From NCBI GenBank assembly GCA_030424865.1, contig JAUHVR010000007.1, forward strand, positions 143,859 through 207,858: a DNA stretch of 64,000 bases. Direction: 5' to 3'. Position numbers and translations under genes: made by a program. Under the pieces are notes generated by a model. It was given only the letters and a program-made list of their open reading frames with translations, was not told where the DNA came from and did not search any database. Shown piece after piece: positions 24,616 to 32,924 of the stretch (positions within the stretch are counted from its first letter, which is position 1; each line of letters begins with the position of its first letter). This DNA is from Alphaproteobacteria bacterium. GTDB taxonomy: Bacteria > Pseudomonadota > Alphaproteobacteria > Rhodobacterales > Rhodobacteraceae.

Positions 24616-25555
24616 ATTTTGTCGAGATCAGCACCGCGTCGACGCGGCGGTTCTTCAACCGGCCTTCGGGGGTCAGGTTCGAAGCGATGGGGGACAGAAA
24701 GCCGACGCCCTGCGCCGAGATCTGTTCCTTGGCGACGCCATAATCCTGAACCAGGCGCTGTGCGACGCTTGTGGCGCGTTGCTTGGACAGGGCGATGTTG
24801 CCGACCAGCGTGCCGACAGCATCGGTGTGCCCGACCAGCACAATTTGCCGGTCCGGATTGGCACGCAGATAGACCGCCAGGTCTGACAGCGACTGGAAAG
24901 CGCCGCCGCCCAACTCGGACGAGCCGCTTTCAAAGACCAGATCCTCGAGAACGACATGCCCCTTGGTTTCCAGCTGTTGCACAAGTGACCGGGGCAGGGC
25001 CGCGACAGGTTTGGGCGCTTTGGGGACCGTGATCTCGGCCGGGGCGCGCCCGCTGGGACCGGCCTGAAAGATCTGCAGAAAAATGCTGCTGGCAGAGTGG
25101 CTGACCAGGATCGACAGGAACTGGCCGTCGTCTTCATGCACCGCGGAAAAGAACCGGAAGTCGGACAGGTTCACATACATGTCGGGCGGCAGGATCACCT
25201 CGGTCCCGAAGTTGAAGTCGAATCCGCCGCATTCGACGTCGACACAGTCCAGCAGCGTCGTATAGCCCGCCGCGGCCACCTGGTCGCGCAGCGGAGACAT
25301 CACCTGCAAAGGCGTGACGGCATCAGCAGGCAGGCGCCAGGCCTGCCGTTGGATAAGCCCGTCGACAGCCACCGCGGGCACGCGTTCCCCATCCCAGGCG
25401 CCGACCGGAATGAAATAGGTATCGGGATCGCGGGCATCGTCAAAGGTCTGCACCAGCCCCCCGGGCAGTTGCAGGTCCAATGCCGTGACGTCGGTTGCCC
25501 AAAGCGCCAGCAGAAGAACGAGGTATTTAACGGGCCTGGCTGTGATAGTCGTCAT
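24614..25555 (-). CDS. OmpA-like peptidoglycan-binding domain protein
   Basis: A 313-residue secreted protein. A hydrophobic leader YLVLLLALWATDVTA is followed by a roughly 170-residue region without a recognised domain, containing a likely disulfide pair in DCVDVECGG. A C-terminal OmpA domain follows, with VGHTDAVGTLVGNIALSKQRA near residue 255. The ATG start overlaps the upstream peroxidase-like gene by 29 nt; no later ATG, GTG or TTG keeps the leader. It would tether to peptidoglycan in the periplasm. Confidence 0.82.
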   Translation of the reverse strand: MTTITARPVKYLVLLLALWATDVTALDLQLPGGLVQTFDDARDPDTYFIPVGAWDGERVPAVAVDGLIQRQAWRLPADAVTPLQVMSPLRDQVAAAGYTTLLDCVDVECGGFDFNFGTEVILPPDMYVNLSDFRFFSAVHEDDGQFLSILVSHSASSIFLQIFQAGPSGRAPAEITVPKAPKPVAALPRSLVQQLETKGHVVLEDLVFESGSSELGGGAFQSLSDLAVYLRANPDRQIVLVGHTDAVGTLVGNIALSKQRATSVAQRLVQDYGVAKEQISAQGVGFLSPIASNLTPEGRLKNRRVDAVLISTK

Positions 25556-26099
25556 TGGGCATCATCGCGGTGGCGCTGGCCACCCGATTGCTCATGTTGA
25601 AAAAGGCCGTGACATTGGCGATGTCCCAGATGTCACGATCGGTGAACCCCTGATCCCTCAGTGCGGCGCGGTCGGTCTCTTCGACCTCGGCGCTGGCCTT
25701 GGTGACCTTTTCTGTAAACAGCAGCATGGCGCGGTGGCGATCCGACAGATCCGCCGCGCGCCAGTTCATAACCATCAACTCGCCCAGTTTCGGATCCCCC
25801 GACAGGGCGCGCACCGCCGCGCCGTGGGCGGTCAGGCAGTAGAAACACTTGTTGATGCTGCTGACCACAACGGCGATCATCTCGCGTTCCAGCTTGCTCA
25901 GCCCGCTGTCGGCCAGCATCAGATTGTTGTAGAGCCCGGTAAAGGCGTTCAGCTTTTCGATGTCAAAGGCGTGGGCCTTCAGGACATTGGGCACCATGCC
26001 CAGCTTTTCCTCGCAGATGGCGAAATACTTGGCCGTGTCCTCGGGCAATGGATCGACCATTGGCAGGTCCAGCGCGGTTGGCATGTCGGTTTTGCTCAT
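25527..26099 (-). CDS. Peroxidase-related AhpD-fold protein
   Basis: A 190-residue carboxymuconolactone decarboxylase/AhpD-family protein of the uncharacterised peroxidase-related type. The redox motif is NKCFYCLTAHG, with C85, C88 and H92, which can form an alkylhydroperoxidase active site. It lacks a signal peptide and is cytoplasmic. It overlaps the OmpA-like gene by 29 nt and follows the acetyltransferase gene by 9 nt, making a three-gene minus-strand unit of mixed functions. Confidence 0.85.
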   Translation of the reverse strand: MSKTDMPTALDLPMVDPLPEDTAKYFAICEEKLGMVPNVLKAHAFDIEKLNAFTGLYNNLMLADSGLSKLEREMIAVVVSSINKCFYCLTAHGAAVRALSGDPKLGELMVMNWRAADLSDRHRAMLLFTEKVTKASAEVEETDRAALRDQGFTDRDIWDIANVTAFFNMSNRVASATAMMPNDDYHSQAR

Positions 26100-26108
26100 C
26101 TGTCCCCC

Positions 26109-26831
26109 TCAGACGTCCTTGGGCACGCGGTAGTGGTATTGCGCCACAACCTGCATGCCCAGCGATTGGTATAACTTGTTGGCAGGCCGGTTGTCCTGCA
26201 CGCAAAGCGTGGTCAGCCAGGTCGCCCCCCAGTCGCTGGCCCAATGCGCGGCGGCGCGCATCATCCATTTGCCCAGACCCTTGCGCTGATGCTGAGGCAG
26301 GGTTTCCAGCGCGTGCAGCATGGCCACACCGTTGTGAATGCCGACAAAGGCTGTGGCTGCAGGCTGGTCATCGATCCGGCCGAAAAGACCCGTTCGCGGC
26401 GGCTTGGCGCGGTCCATGATGGCCTGTCGGGCGGGCCCGATGCCGGCCTGTTCCCAAATCTCGCGCATGATCGCCAGCGGTTCCCAGATGTGAAAGACAC
26501 TGACCGGCGGCAGCGGCAGATCGGTCAGGTCATGCACCTTGCAGCGATAGAGGTTCACCGGGTCCACACGGCGATAGCCGCGATCCACCAACGCCGCATC
26601 CAGCGCCTGATCCTTGTCGCGGATCATGAACAGTGGCTCTTGCCCAAGCATGCGCATCGCCTCTTCGGCGGCAGGCAGATCCTCGGGGTCGACCTGGCCA
26701 CTGGCGGTCGCGGCCGAGACGCGCTTGCCGCCGCCCTGGCCCTCGCGCAGGGTCCAGGGGCCAGCCCGCAGCACCCGCGCGGCAGGCCAGGTGGCGTCGA
26801 TGGTCTGAAGCAGGCGCGTGGTGTCGGGCAT
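26109..26831 (-). CDS. GNAT-family N-acetyltransferase
   Basis: A 240-residue protein whose C-terminal half is a GNAT domain: MLHALETLPQHQRKGLGKWM has the acetyl-CoA-binding Q/R-x-x-G-x-G motif, followed by LCVQDNRPANKLYQSLGM. The N-terminal half, starting MPDTTRLLQTIDATWPAARV, is a degenerate GNAT-like region. The acceptor is unknown. It leads the unit GNAT, AhpD-like, OmpA-like. Confidence 0.83.
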   Translation of the reverse strand: MPDTTRLLQTIDATWPAARVLRAGPWTLREGQGGGKRVSAATASGQVDPEDLPAAEEAMRMLGQEPLFMIRDKDQALDAALVDRGYRRVDPVNLYRCKVHDLTDLPLPPVSVFHIWEPLAIMREIWEQAGIGPARQAIMDRAKPPRTGLFGRIDDQPAATAFVGIHNGVAMLHALETLPQHQRKGLGKWMMRAAAHWASDWGATWLTTLCVQDNRPANKLYQSLGMQVVAQYHYRVPKDV

Positions 26832-26911
26832 TCGGCAGGGTCACAAAATTTCGTCCGCTCCGTTATGCGGCCTCTGGGGCAGGCTGTCCATGCAATGCGT
26901 GGAAATCCGCC

Positions 26912-27088
26912 TCAGTCCGCTGAACCGCTGGTCTGGTAACTGGTGACCAACACGTTCTTCATCCGGATTTGCAGAGCTTGCGGATCAGGTCGATCCCTGT
27001 TGGATTGGAGCGTCGTCTGGCCCGTGGCAAAGGCCTGGGGCGCAGCAAGCGTGGACAGGGTCAGGGCAAGGGCAAGAAAGCGTGTCAT
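26912..27088 (-). CDS. Small secreted protein of unknown function
   Basis: A 58-residue open frame beginning MTRFLALALTLSTLAAPQAFA, a clear signal peptide, which leaves a mature peptide of about 36 residues without cysteines or known motifs. GAGG lies 8 nt before this ATG; an ATG 6 codons earlier lacks a good site. The signal peptide and ribosome-binding site make it credible, but nothing indicates a role. Confidence 0.5.
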   Translation of the reverse strand: MTRFLALALTLSTLAAPQAFATGQTTLQSNRDRPDPQALQIRMKNVLVTSYQTSGSAD

Positions 27089-27163
27089 TGAAATATCCTC
27101 GGTCATATGAATACGACCAAGACTGCCCGACCTTGGGGCGCCGCGACAGTCCGGTATTCCGGG

Positions 27164-27886
27164 CTATGCGGGGAACAGCGCCGCCAGCCGGGTCATCGCC
27201 GCGTCCACCTGCGCGCCATCCTGCCCGCGGATGACGATGTTGGCTCCGAAGACGCCGTTCTTCTGAAACGGATAAGACCCGATGGACAGGTCGGGATAAG
27301 CCTGCGCAAGCTCGGACAGCGGCCCGGCAATCTCTCCCTCGCCGCGATTGATGCGCAGGCTCTGGCTCAGCAGCGGCGCGCCGCCGGTCAGGCCGGGCAG
27401 GACGCTGGCGACCATGGCCTGAAAGACCGAGGGCACACCCGCCATGACATGCACGTTGCCCAGCGTGAAACCCGGCGCGATCGAGACCGGGTTGTCGATC
27501 AAGGTCGCCCCATCGGGGATTCGGGCCATGCGCTGGCGGGCGGCGTTGAACTCGGACCCCTGTCGATCGTAATGCGCCTGCAGCAACGCGCGGGCGTCAT
27601 CGCGGATGTCGATGTGCACGCCAAAGGCGGCGGCGATGTTGTCGGCGGTGATGTCGTCATGCGTCGGGCCGATCCCGCCCGAGGTAAAGACAGTGTCATA
27701 AGTCTCGCGCAGGGCGTTGACGGCCGCCACGATGGCCGGCCCTTCGTCCGAGACCACGCGCACCTCTTTCAGATCGATGCCGGCCTTGGTCAGTTCACCG
27801 GCGAGGTAGTGCATATTGGCGTCGCGGGTGCGGCCTGAAAGGATCTCGTCTCCGATCACAAGCATGGCGGCGGTGGGGTTGGGCAT
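27164..27886 (-). CDS. Molybdopterin-binding domain protein (CinA N-terminal type)
   Basis: A 240-residue protein equal to the N-terminal MoaB/MogA-like domain of CinA. Key segments are LVIGDEILSGRTRDANMHYL, TSGGIGPTHDDITAD and VHVMAGVPSVFQAM. The C-terminal nicotinamide-nucleotide amidase domain of full CinA is missing, as is usual for the stand-alone family. The function may be in nucleotide or cofactor repair. The ATG at 27886 gives the usual start MPNPTAAMLVIGDEIL. It is divergent from sfsA by 45 bp. Confidence 0.86.
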   Translation of the reverse strand: MPNPTAAMLVIGDEILSGRTRDANMHYLAGELTKAGIDLKEVRVVSDEGPAIVAAVNALRETYDTVFTSGGIGPTHDDITADNIAAAFGVHIDIRDDARALLQAHYDRQGSEFNAARQRMARIPDGATLIDNPVSIAPGFTLGNVHVMAGVPSVFQAMVASVLPGLTGGAPLLSQSLRINRGEGEIAGPLSELAQAYPDLSIGSYPFQKNGVFGANIVIRGQDGAQVDAAMTRLAALFPA

Positions 27887-27931
27887 GGGGGCATCCTTGT
27901 CAGCGGTTTGCCCACGGTATAGGCCCCTGCC

Positions 27932-28636
27932 ATGCAGTTTCAAACCCCGCTGATCCCCGCCACGCTGATCCGCCGCTACAAACGCTTTCTGGCCGATTGC
28001 CGGTTGCAGGACGGGCGCGAGGTCACAGCCCATTGCGCCAACCCCGGCTCGATGATGGGGCTGGCAGACCCGGGCCTGCGGATCTGGCTAGAGCCCAACG
28101 ACGACCCGAAAAAGAAGCTCAAATTCGGCTGGCGGCTGGTCGAGCATACCTCGGGCCATTTCACCGGTGTCGACACCGGCGTGCCGAACCGGATGCTGCG
28201 CGCCGCGCTGGAGGCGGGGCAGGTCGCGGGGCTGGAGGGGTATGAGAGCGTGCGGCCCGAGGTGAAATACGGCACCGGCAGCCGGATCGATTTCCTGCTG
28301 ACCGGCGCTGGGCGGCCAGATGCCTATGTCGAGGTGAAATCGGTGACCCTGTCGCGCCAGCCCGGACTGGCCGAGTTTCCCGACAGCGTGACGACGCGCG
28401 GGGCCAAGCATCTGGGCGAACTGGCCGAGATGGTCGCCCAGGGACATCGGGCGGTGATGCTGTATCTGGTCCAACGCACCGATTGCGAAGGGTTCGATCT
28501 GGCGGCAGATCTGGACCCGACCTATGCGGCGGCCTTCGCAGCGGCACGACAGGCGGGGGTCGAGGCGCTGTGTTTCGACTGCGGGATTACGCCCGAAGGC
28601 GTGACCCTTGGGCGGGCCTTGCCGGTTCTGGCGTGA
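27932..28636 (+). CDS. sfsA: SfsA family protein
   Basis: A 234-residue SfsA protein. The family name derives from sugar fermentation stimulation in E. coli, and the fold suggests nucleic-acid binding or nuclease activity. Recognisable segments are IPATLIRRYKRFLADC, VTAHCANPGSM, the nuclease-like DAYVEVKSVTL and FPDSVTTRGAKHLGEL. Length is normal. It starts 45 bp from the divergent molybdopterin-binding gene and converges with a small secreted-protein gene. Confidence 0.93.
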   Translation: MQFQTPLIPATLIRRYKRFLADCRLQDGREVTAHCANPGSMMGLADPGLRIWLEPNDDPKKKLKFGWRLVEHTSGHFTGVDTGVPNRMLRAALEAGQVAGLEGYESVRPEVKYGTGSRIDFLLTGAGRPDAYVEVKSVTLSRQPGLAEFPDSVTTRGAKHLGELAEMVAQGHRAVMLYLVQRTDCEGFDLAADLDPTYAAAFAAARQAGVEALCFDCGITPEGVTLGRALPVLA

Positions 28637-28639
28637 TCC

Positions 28640-28867
28640 TCAGGGCCTTGGCACCGTGAGCGCGGGATCATAGGCAAAACTGATCTCGTGCCGCTCTTTT
28701 GAAACGCCCTCGCTGTCAAAGCGCGACACGGTCTGTACATGTGGCACCCGCGAAAACGGGTCCATAGCCCCGCCGTCGTCATAAAGTGCCGCGATTGTGT
28801 TGGCGCAGTCGTCCGCACAAACCGGCGTAGCGCACAGCAGGCATGCTGCAACTGCCGAAAATTTCAT
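28640..28867 (-). CDS. Small secreted protein of unknown function
   Basis: A 75-residue protein with a signal peptide MKFSAVAACLLCATPVCA and a mature part DDCANTIAALYDDGGAMDPF followed by RVPHVQTVSRFDSEGV. A strong GGAGG site lies 8 nt before the ATG, which supports expression. No family was recognised. It converges with sfsA, with 3 nt between the stops. Confidence 0.65.
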   Translation of the reverse strand: MKFSAVAACLLCATPVCADDCANTIAALYDDGGAMDPFSRVPHVQTVSRFDSEGVSKERHEISFAYDPALTVPRP

Positions 28868-28994
28868 GAAAAATTCCTCCGAAAATCCCTTGGCTCAAAG
28901 CCTAGCAAAGCGCCTGCGTCGCAGGCAAGCGCGCGCCTCTGGTCACTGGCGGTGAACCGCATTACATAAGGGCCTCAAAGTCAGGAGTTTGACC

Positions 28995-29807
28995 GTGAAC
29001 GAAGACACACGTGGCCGTTTGACCCGTGACGGCATCCGCATCTACAGCGAGGCCGATTACGCAGGCATGCACAAGGCAGGCGCTTTGGCGGCGCAGATCC
29101 TTGATGAGGTGGCCGAGCATGTCTTTGTCGGCCAGACCACGGGCGCGCTTGATGCCTTTATCCAGCGCCGCGTCGAAGAGGAAGGCGCGACCTCGGCCAC
29201 GATTGGCTACAAGGGGTACAAGCACGCCAGCTGTATCAGCATCAACCACGTGGTCTGCCATGGCATTCCGGGTGAGAAGCGGCTGAAGGATGGCGATATC
29301 CTGAACATCGATGTCACGGTGATCGTGGACGGATGGTTCGGCGACACCAGCCGCATGTATGTGGCGGGCAAGCTCAGCCGCAAGGCAGAGCGGCTGATCC
29401 AGGTCACCCACGATGCCCTGATGCTGGGGATCGAGGCGGTCAAACCCGGCAACACCTTTGGTGACATCGGCAACGCCATCCAGACCTATGCCGAGGGTCA
29501 GCGCATGTCGGTGGTCCGCGACTTCTGTGGCCACGGGCTGGGCCGCGTGTTCCACGCCCCGCCCAACGTGCTGCACTATGGCCGCGCGGGCACAGGGCCT
29601 GTGCTGGAGGAAGGCATGTTCTTCACCATCGAGCCGATGATCAACCTGGGCCGCCCGGAAACCAAGGTGCTGTCCGACGACTGGACCGCCGTGACCCGCG
29701 ACAAGTCGCTGAGCGCGCAGTTCGAACACTCGGTCGGCGTGACCTCGGACGGGGTCGAGATCTTTACCCTTTCGCCGTCAGGCAAGTTCCACCCGACCTA
29801 CGGTTGA
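28995..29807 (+). CDS. map: Methionine aminopeptidase, type I
   Basis: A 270-residue cytoplasmic dimetal protease that removes the initiator methionine from nascent proteins. Metal ligands fall in LNIDVTVIVDGWFGDTSRM, CGHGLGRVFH, FTIEPMI and QFEHSVGVT, all intact. The start is GTG at 28995: GGAG lies 7 nt before it, whereas the TTG at 28989 would leave only 1 nt. A 6-bp hairpin GCCTGC-GTC-GCAGGC (28912-28926) lies in the upstream gap. Confidence 0.95.
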   Translation: MNEDTRGRLTRDGIRIYSEADYAGMHKAGALAAQILDEVAEHVFVGQTTGALDAFIQRRVEEEGATSATIGYKGYKHASCISINHVVCHGIPGEKRLKDGDILNIDVTVIVDGWFGDTSRMYVAGKLSRKAERLIQVTHDALMLGIEAVKPGNTFGDIGNAIQTYAEGQRMSVVRDFCGHGLGRVFHAPPNVLHYGRAGTGPVLEEGMFFTIEPMINLGRPETKVLSDDWTAVTRDKSLSAQFEHSVGVTSDGVEIFTLSPSGKFHPTYG

Positions 29808-29986
29808 TCATCCGGTTTGGTGTCATCCCAGCGTCGCCACAGCTGCAGCAACAGTGTGCTGTGGCCAATCGGGACAATTGCGTCGTGGATGAAGACCGGC
29901 CCGGTGTCCGGGCGCGGCGGGGCGGTGCGCACCTCTTCCTTTTCGCGGGTGGCGAACAGTGGGGCAAAGGTGGCAAGCGTGCTCAT
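29798..29986 (-). CDS. Possible small conserved protein
   Basis: A 62-residue frame, MSTLATFAPLFATREKEEV at the start and LLLQLWRRWDDTKPDDQP at the end. The balanced composition and an ATG start make it plausible, and it fills the gap between map and rsmD. The ribosome-binding site is weak (TAGGG) and its 3' end overlaps the end of map by 10 nt. No function can be suggested. Confidence 0.45.
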   Translation of the reverse strand: MSTLATFAPLFATREKEEVRTAPPRPDTGPVFIHDAIVPIGHSTLLLQLWRRWDDTKPDDQP

Positions 29987-30042
29987 GCCGATACCCTAGC
30001 ACCGATTCGTGAACATCAGGCACACTTTCCTGCGATGCCGGG

Positions 30043-30600
30043 TCAGGCGGCCTCCAGAACGGTGACCCAGCTGTCGCCGTAGCGGCGGTGTTCCAGCAGG
30101 TCATAGCCCGGGGGCGCGTCCTGGGCGGCGTTTTCTTCCCAGACGATCAGTGCCTCGGGGGCAATCCAGCCAGCCTCGCGCGCGGCGGTCAGGGCGGTTG
30201 TGCCCATGTCCTTGCCATAGGGCGGGTCGAGGAAGATCAGATCGCAAGGCGCATCCGACGGCGGCAAGCGGCGGGCGTCGCGGGCCAGGACGGTGGTTTC
30301 GTCGGCACAGCCCAGCAGGCGGATGTTGCCCTTGATCAGCGATTGCGCCTTTCGGCCATCATCGACAAAGGTCACATGCGCCGCACCGCGCGACAGCGCC
30401 TCGAGCCCCAGCGCGCCGGTGCCTGCGAACAGGTCCAGCACCCGGGTGCCGTCGAAGGGGTCGCCAAAGCGGCCCCCGGCCAGCATGTTGAACAGGCTCT
30501 CGCGCACCCGGTCGGTGGTTGGGCGCAGATGCGCGCCCGCGTCGCCCTTGCCAACGGCGGTCAGCGCCCGCCCCCGGAACCTGCCTGCAACGATCCTCAC
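30043..30600 (-). CDS. rsmD: 16S rRNA (guanine966-N2)-methyltransferase
   Basis: A 185-residue Rossmann methyltransferase that modifies G966 of 16S rRNA. RIVAGRFRGRAL opens the protein, VLDLFAGTGALGLEALSRGA is the SAM-binding motif and LIFLDPPYGKD contains the catalytic DPPY. The start codon is GTG and overlaps the stop of the flavoprotein gene as GTGA (30597-30600), so translation is coupled. Confidence 0.94.
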   Translation of the reverse strand: MRIVAGRFRGRALTAVGKGDAGAHLRPTTDRVRESLFNMLAGGRFGDPFDGTRVLDLFAGTGALGLEALSRGAAHVTFVDDGRKAQSLIKGNIRLLGCADETTVLARDARRLPPSDAPCDLIFLDPPYGKDMGTTALTAAREAGWIAPEALIVWEENAAQDAPPGYDLLEHRRYGDSWVTVLEAA

Positions 30601-31805
30601 GCTTTCAACAGCGCCTTGAGGTTGGTTTCGGGATCCGCGACCGCCGCAGGGTCAGGGGATTTGCCGCTTTCGATCAAACGCTTGCCGACCATATAGGCGC
30701 GCGGGTCGTTCATGGCATCCAGCGCCAACAGGGTGTCATCGCGGTAATACCAGAACGAGACGGTGCCGCCTTCGCCCTGCCGGGTGACAACGCGGTTGTA
30801 GCCGGTCGAAAGGCCCGCGATCTGCAGTTTCACGTCGTACTGATCGGACCAAAACCAGGGCTTGGCCTCGTAGTCTCGTTCCGCGCCCATGATGTTGTCG
30901 GCCACACATTCCGCCTGATCGATGGCGTTGCCAACGCTTTCAAGGCGGATGCGCCCGCCGTTGTGTGGGAATGACGCGCAGTCGCCCGCGGCCCAGATGC
31001 TGGGATCGCTGGTCTGGCCCAGGGCATTGGTCTTGATGCCGTTCTCGATCTCAAGCCCGCAGGCCTCGGCCAGGTCAGTGGCAGGGGTGATGCCGACGCC
31101 GACAATGACAAAATCAAGCTCAAGCTCGGTCCCATCGGTCAGGACCGCGCCCGTGACCGCGGTGTCGCCGGTGATGTGGTCCAGGCCCACACCTTCGCGC
31201 AGGTCGACGCCGTGGGAGGTGTGCAGGTCGCGGAAATAGGCCGAGGTTTCGGGGGCGGCGACACGCTGCAGGATGCGGTCGCTCATTTCGACCAGCGTAA
31301 CCTGCAGGCCCAGCTTGGCGGCAACCGCTGCGGCCTCGAGCCCGATGTAGCCGCCGCCGACGATCAGGACTTTGGCGCCCGTGGTGCAGCGGGGGGCCAT
31401 CTGGTCGACGTCTTTCAGGGTGCGGACCACGTGGACACCGTCGAGCGCCCCGCCGATCCTGGCGGGCAGGCTGCGGGGGACGGAGCCGGTGCAGAGCGCG
31501 AGGTGATCAAAGGCGATGGTCTGGCCACCTGCCGTGACCTGCTTGTTGGCCCGGTCGATGGCCTCGACCGTCACATCAAGGTGCAGGTCGATGTCGTTTT
31601 CGCCATAAAAGGTCTCGGGACGCAGCAACAGGCGGTCTTCGGTCATCTCGCCCAGAAGATAGGCCTTGGACAGGGGCGGGCGCTGATAGGGCGGCACGGG
31701 CTCTTCGCCGATCAGGGTGATCTTGCCGTCAAACCCATTGCCGCGCAGACGCGCCACCAGCGAGGCCCCGGCCTGTCCGCCGCCGATCACCACCACGTTT
31801 GTCAT
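30597..31805 (-). CDS. FAD-dependent ferredoxin reductase-like oxidoreductase
   Basis: A 402-residue pyridine nucleotide-disulfide-type flavoprotein without the redox disulfide. The FAD loop is VVIGGGQAGASLVARL at residues 4-19, the NAD(P) loop is LIVGGGYIGLEAAAVA near 148, and IWAAGDCAS is the second FAD contact. A reductase C-terminal domain follows (FWSDQYDVKLQIAG). It resembles rhodocoxin, putidaredoxin or BphA4-type ferredoxin reductases; a partner ferredoxin is not adjacent. It is upstream of and overlapping rsmD, and divergent from the peroxiredoxin gene. Confidence 0.88.
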   Translation of the reverse strand: MTNVVVIGGGQAGASLVARLRGNGFDGKITLIGEEPVPPYQRPPLSKAYLLGEMTEDRLLLRPETFYGENDIDLHLDVTVEAIDRANKQVTAGGQTIAFDHLALCTGSVPRSLPARIGGALDGVHVVRTLKDVDQMAPRCTTGAKVLIVGGGYIGLEAAAVAAKLGLQVTLVEMSDRILQRVAAPETSAYFRDLHTSHGVDLREGVGLDHITGDTAVTGAVLTDGTELELDFVIVGVGITPATDLAEACGLEIENGIKTNALGQTSDPSIWAAGDCASFPHNGGRIRLESVGNAIDQAECVADNIMGAERDYEAKPWFWSDQYDVKLQIAGLSTGYNRVVTRQGEGGTVSFWYYRDDTLLALDAMNDPRAYMVGKRLIESGKSPDPAAVADPETNLKALLKA

Positions 31806-31896
31806 CTGCCGCTCCTTTGCGTCTTCCGGTTGGTCAATTCCGTTTGAACGCTATATGCCCGAATGTGGGAAACGCAATTCTAGGAGCGAACAAAAG

Positions 31897-32385
31897 ATGT
31901 CGATTTCGGTTGGAGATACACTGCCAGACGCCACGCTGTTGCGGATGGGCGCCGAAGGACCCGAAGAAGTTCAGCTTGGCGACAAGGTGAAAGGACGCAA
32001 GGTCGTGATCTTTGGTCTGCCAGGGGCGTTCAGCGGCACGTGCACGACGGCACAGGTGCCGAGTTTCATGCGGACCAAACCGGATTTCGAAGCGAAGGGC
32101 GTCGACGAGATCATTTGCATCGCCGTGAACGATCCGTTCGTCATGGGCGCCTGGGGCGAATCGACCGGCGCGACTGACGCTGGCCTGACCTTCCTTGGCG
32201 ACCCGAGCGGGGCTTATGCGCAGGCGATTGGCATGGCGTTCGACGCCGGTGCGGTCGGATTTTTCGGACGCCTGCAGCGTCACGCGATGCTGGTCGAGGA
32301 CGGGGTCGTCAAGATCCTGAACCAGGGCGATGTGCCCGGTCAGTGCGAAATCGCCGCCGGGGAAACGCTGTTGGAGATGATCTGA
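31897..32385 (+). CDS. Peroxiredoxin, Prx5 (glutathione/glutaredoxin-linked) type
   Basis: A 162-residue atypical peroxiredoxin that reduces hydroperoxides in the cytoplasm. The active-site region GLPGAFSGTCT places the peroxidatic cysteine at C49, matching the PGAFTPTCS-type motif of the Prx5 subfamily. GRLQRHAMLVEDGVV near the end is also typical. AGGAG lies upstream of the ATG. It is divergent from a flavoprotein reductase across 91 bp, but nothing shows that the two work together. Confidence 0.92.
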   Translation: MSISVGDTLPDATLLRMGAEGPEEVQLGDKVKGRKVVIFGLPGAFSGTCTTAQVPSFMRTKPDFEAKGVDEIICIAVNDPFVMGAWGESTGATDAGLTFLGDPSGAYAQAIGMAFDAGAVGFFGRLQRHAMLVEDGVVKILNQGDVPGQCEIAAGETLLEMI

Positions 32386-32422
32386 TCTGCTAGGATGGGC
32401 GGGTGCACCAGAGGAGGTCTGA

Positions 32423-32797
32423 ATGTTCCCGCCCATCCCGATCCTGCGCAGTTTCGACGAAACTGAGACGCGGGCGTTTTATGTCGATTTTCTTGGCTTC
32501 GAGATTGTTTTTGAGCATCGGTTTGCGCCCGGTCTGCCGCTTTACATGTCCGTCAAGCGTGGCGACTGCGAGCTGCACCTTTCTGAGCATGGAAATGTGT
32601 CAGCGACCGAAAGCTCGGTCCGCATTCCCATGCGTGATGTGGCTGGGTTTCGCGATCAGCTGAACGCCAAGGGGGTCCTCGGCGCGCCGCTTGAGAGCCA
32701 TGACCAGAGCTATGGCTGGCGCGACATGTCGGTTGTGGATCCGGCCGGCAACACACTGATGTTTTGCGAAGATCTGGATTGGCTGGATCAAGGCTGA
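32423..32797 (+). CDS. Glyoxalase/bleomycin-resistance superfamily protein
   Basis: A 124-residue vicinal-oxygen-chelate protein with one pair of betaalphabeta-betabetabeta modules: PILRSFDETETRAFYVDFLG, the metal-ligand region CELHLSEHG, and DMSVVDPAGNTLMFCE at the end. It is of the type that dimerises. The family includes drug-binding resistance proteins and dioxygenases; the ligand here is unknown. A strong GAGGAGG site precedes the ATG. It lies 37 bp after the peroxiredoxin gene on the same strand. Confidence 0.83.
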   Translation: MFPPIPILRSFDETETRAFYVDFLGFEIVFEHRFAPGLPLYMSVKRGDCELHLSEHGNVSATESSVRIPMRDVAGFRDQLNAKGVLGAPLESHDQSYGWRDMSVVDPAGNTLMFCEDLDWLDQG

Positions 32798-32900
32798 GGC
32801 CGCGGCGTCCTTGGCTTCTGTCGAAAGGAATGCGCCTGCGGCGCATGCATGATATCTCGGGGTCCGCCTTTGGCGGTCCCCTGCGGGTTTGCCTCCGGCG

Positions 32901-32922
32901 GGGATATTTTTGGCAAGAAGAA
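32901..32922. repeat. Short dispersed motif, copy 2 (convergent junction)
   Basis: GGGATATTTTT followed by GG and CAAGAAGAA, differing from the copy at 21667-21689 by a short indel. It lies between the convergent glyoxalase and pterin dehydratase genes, ending 2 bp before the latter's stop codon. Confidence 0.7.
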
Positions 32923-32924
32923 GA

